A stretch of DNA of 64,000 bases. Origin: Cereibacter sphaeroides (GTDB lineage: Bacteria > Pseudomonadota > Alphaproteobacteria > Rhodobacterales > Rhodobacteraceae). The first letter of the stretch is position 1. The number at the start of each line of letters is the position of its first letter. A program made the position numbers and the translations under genes. Below, piece by piece: positions 62,862-64,000 of this stretch. Below the pieces are notes generated by a model. That model was given only the letters and a program-made list of their open reading frames with translations, was not told the DNA's origin and searched no databases. Where the stretch lies: positions 310,001 to 374,000 of the forward strand of contig QFQS01000003.1 of NCBI GenBank assembly GCA_003243455.1, in the 5' to 3' direction.

Positions 62862-63251
62862 TCAGCCCGCCAGTGCCACGAAATGAACGGTTGCGGCCTG
62901 CCAACCGTCGGCGCGGGCCAGGAGAACGGCGCTGAGCATCGCGGCCACCCGACCTGCATCGCGGCCCTCGGCATCGATCAGGCCGCTGAGGACGAAGCGC
63001 TGGCTGACCATTGCGCCGCCCGGTCCAAGCGGGCGCAGGCGGCCCTTCCCGGTGACGAGGCGAGATTGCGCGAAGGTCCCGGTCAATTCCGTCTCCAGCA
63101 CCTCGGCGATGCGCGCACGGCCTTCGCACCAGAGGCCGGTGATGGTCAGCATCTCGGCATCTTCGGCGCAAAGCGCGGCAAGGGCGGCTGCGTCGCGGCG
63201 GCCCCAGCCCACCACGAAAGCGCGCGAGAAATCGTCAGGAGAGATCAGCAT
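62862..63251 (-). CDS. SnoaL/NTF2-like (SgcJ/EcaC family) protein
   Basis: A 129-residue single-domain protein with an NTF2-like pattern: FVVGWGRRDAAALAALCAEDAEML at the start, EGRARIAEVLE, then several beta strands (RLRPLGPGGAMVSQRFVLSG, GRVAAMLSAVLLARADGW). The catalytic residues of SnoaL enzymes are not obvious. Function unknown; starts 13 bp after the DUF427 stop on the same strand. Confidence 0.78.
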   Translation of the reverse strand: MLISPDDFSRAFVVGWGRRDAAALAALCAEDAEMLTITGLWCEGRARIAEVLETELTGTFAQSRLVTGKGRLRPLGPGGAMVSQRFVLSGLIDAEGRDAGRVAAMLSAVLLARADGWQAATVHFVALAG

Positions 63252-63264
63252 GGTCGCGGATTTG

Positions 63265-63612
63265 TCAAAGCTGCTCGATCGTCACCTTGTCGGGGTAGAA
63301 GGCAAGGTGGCCTGCTATCGCCTCCATCCCGTCGGTCGGTGTTTCATAAGACCAGGCGGCATCGGTAATCTGGCCATTCCGCGTGACCAGCGTAAAATAA
63401 TTTGCCTCACCCTTCCACGGGCAGGTCGATCTGTTGGCACTTCGGTCCATCATCGCCATTGCCAGATCGGCGCGCGGGAAATAGATCACCGATGGGTAGC
63501 TGCCCTCGATCAGTTCCAGCGCATTGCGGCTTTCGCCAAGCACGGCGTCGCCCGCCCGGATCACCCAGGTGCCGGACGCCTTCTTGATGCTGATATGATC
63601 TGCCATAGCCAT
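63265..63612 (-). CDS. DUF427 domain protein
   Basis: A 115-residue small beta protein with the DUF427 signature: ISIKKASGTWVIRAGDAVLGESRNALELIE and STCPWKGEANYFTLV, ending FYPDKVTIEQL. The family is of unknown function, often beside acyl-CoA or nucleotide enzymes. Start 63612 fits a GAGGGGG site 10 bases upstream; ATG 63606 is also possible. Confidence 0.9.
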   Translation of the reverse strand: MAMADHISIKKASGTWVIRAGDAVLGESRNALELIEGSYPSVIYFPRADLAMAMMDRSANRSTCPWKGEANYFTLVTRNGQITDAAWSYETPTDGMEAIAGHLAFYPDKVTIEQL

Positions 63613-63669
63613 CTTGGTGCCGCCCCCTCGATCCAGGATGATGCAGAGTGTCGCGCGTCGCGCCGATTG

Positions 63670-64000
63670 TCAAAGCGGCGCAGTGGCGACAGTCAGCCAG
63701 GCTCGGGCGGGCGCGGAAACGCGGGGGCAGAGCTTTTCGAACGTCTCGGCGTGATAGGCGTTCAGCCAGGCAAGCTCCCCCGGAGACAGCATCGACGCGT
63801 CGATCAGGCGGCGGTCGATGGGCACGAAAGTGAGCGTTTCAAAGCAATATTGCGGGCGCGGATCGCCGCCCGGCAGGTCGGGCGCCTCGGCCACCACGAT
63901 CAGGTTCTCGATGCGGATGCCGAATTCGCCCTCGCGGTAGTAGCCGGGTTCGTTCGACAGCATCATCCCCGGTTCCAGCGCTATCTCCGAAATGCGGCTT
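63670..64000 (-). CDS. Aminopeptidase P (Xaa-Pro aminopeptidase), C-terminal part
   Basis: A C-terminal fragment of about 109 residues; the frame stays open to the right edge. SRISEIALEPGMMLSNEPGYYREGEFGIRIENL holds the late catalytic Glu pair (Glu in SNEPGYY and in RIENL, metal-binding) of the pita-bread metallopeptidases, and ETLTFVPIDRRLI with the end of an M24 C-domain follows. The enzyme removes N-terminal residues before proline. The N-terminal part lies outside the window. Downstream, 57 bp later, is the DUF427 gene. Confidence 0.93.
   Translation of the reverse strand, partial: SRISEIALEPGMMLSNEPGYYREGEFGIRIENLIVVAEAPDLPGGDPRPQYCFETLTFVPIDRRLIDASMLSPGELAWLNAYHAETFEKLCPRVSAPARAWLTVATAPL

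Overview
The window is one chromosomal stretch of an alphaproteobacterium of the Rhodobacteraceae; a Paracoccus-like genus is my best guess. Pointers are the high G+C, the mraZ-to-ftsZ cluster followed by lpxC, bamD and recN, DUF2484 membrane proteins inside that cluster, an alphaproteobacterial SOS box (GAAC-N7-GAAC), and a DUF1127 gene followed by stem-loops with CTCCTCCC loops, the arrangement known for Rhodobacteraceae CcsR/'Cuckoo' small RNAs. No phage, plasmid, IS element or CRISPR array was seen.

Layout. 1-8.2 kb: end of an S4 RNA-binding protein gene, fdxA, carD, divergent cobS/cobT, a KefB-type antiporter and a 988-residue PilM/PilP-like membrane protein. 8.3-14.1 kb: a SIMPL protein, metY, a divergent Lrp/LysE pair, a glycosyltransferase-like protein, ddaH and a GlsB-type membrane protein. 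14.1-22 kb: tRNA-Tyr, rlmB, a possible small RNA, a CoA-binding protein and two histidine gene groups on the minus strand (hisA-hisF-hisE and hisB-hisH-glsA), separated by a TauE-type permease and two exported proteins. 22-25.5 kb: small membrane/exported proteins and a TetR/DUF2306 pair flanked by two identical tRNA-Gly genes. 25.5-33 kb: pyc, an SOS-box-preceded UvrD-type helicase with an unusual inserted segment, and benE.

33.1-34 kb holds the most striking feature: a DUF1127 gene followed on the same strand by about twelve hairpins displaying CTCCTCCC (anti-Shine-Dalgarno-like) loops, ending in a strong terminator. It looks like an enlarged Cuckoo/CcsR sRNA array that grew by a roughly 213-bp tandem duplication.

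34.2-62.8 kb: mrp, then the division and cell-wall cluster mraZ-rsmH-ftsL-ftsI-murE-murF-mraY-[insert]-murD-lprI(-)-ftsW-murG-murC-2x DUF2484-murB-ddl-ftsQ-ftsA-ftsZ, then lpxC-bamD-recN. Most cluster genes overlap or are a few bases apart and should be cotranscribed. They make UDP-MurNAc-pentapeptide and lipid II and build the divisome. Between mraY and murD sits an accessory block (HxlR regulator, two short-chain dehydrogenases, a glutathione S-transferase-like protein). Four 10-bp-spaced repeats about 270 bp upstream of mraZ look like a MraZ operator. The right edge carries a SnoaL-like protein, a DUF427 protein and the end of an aminopeptidase P gene.

All calls come from reading the sequence and remembered family features; no database search was run.
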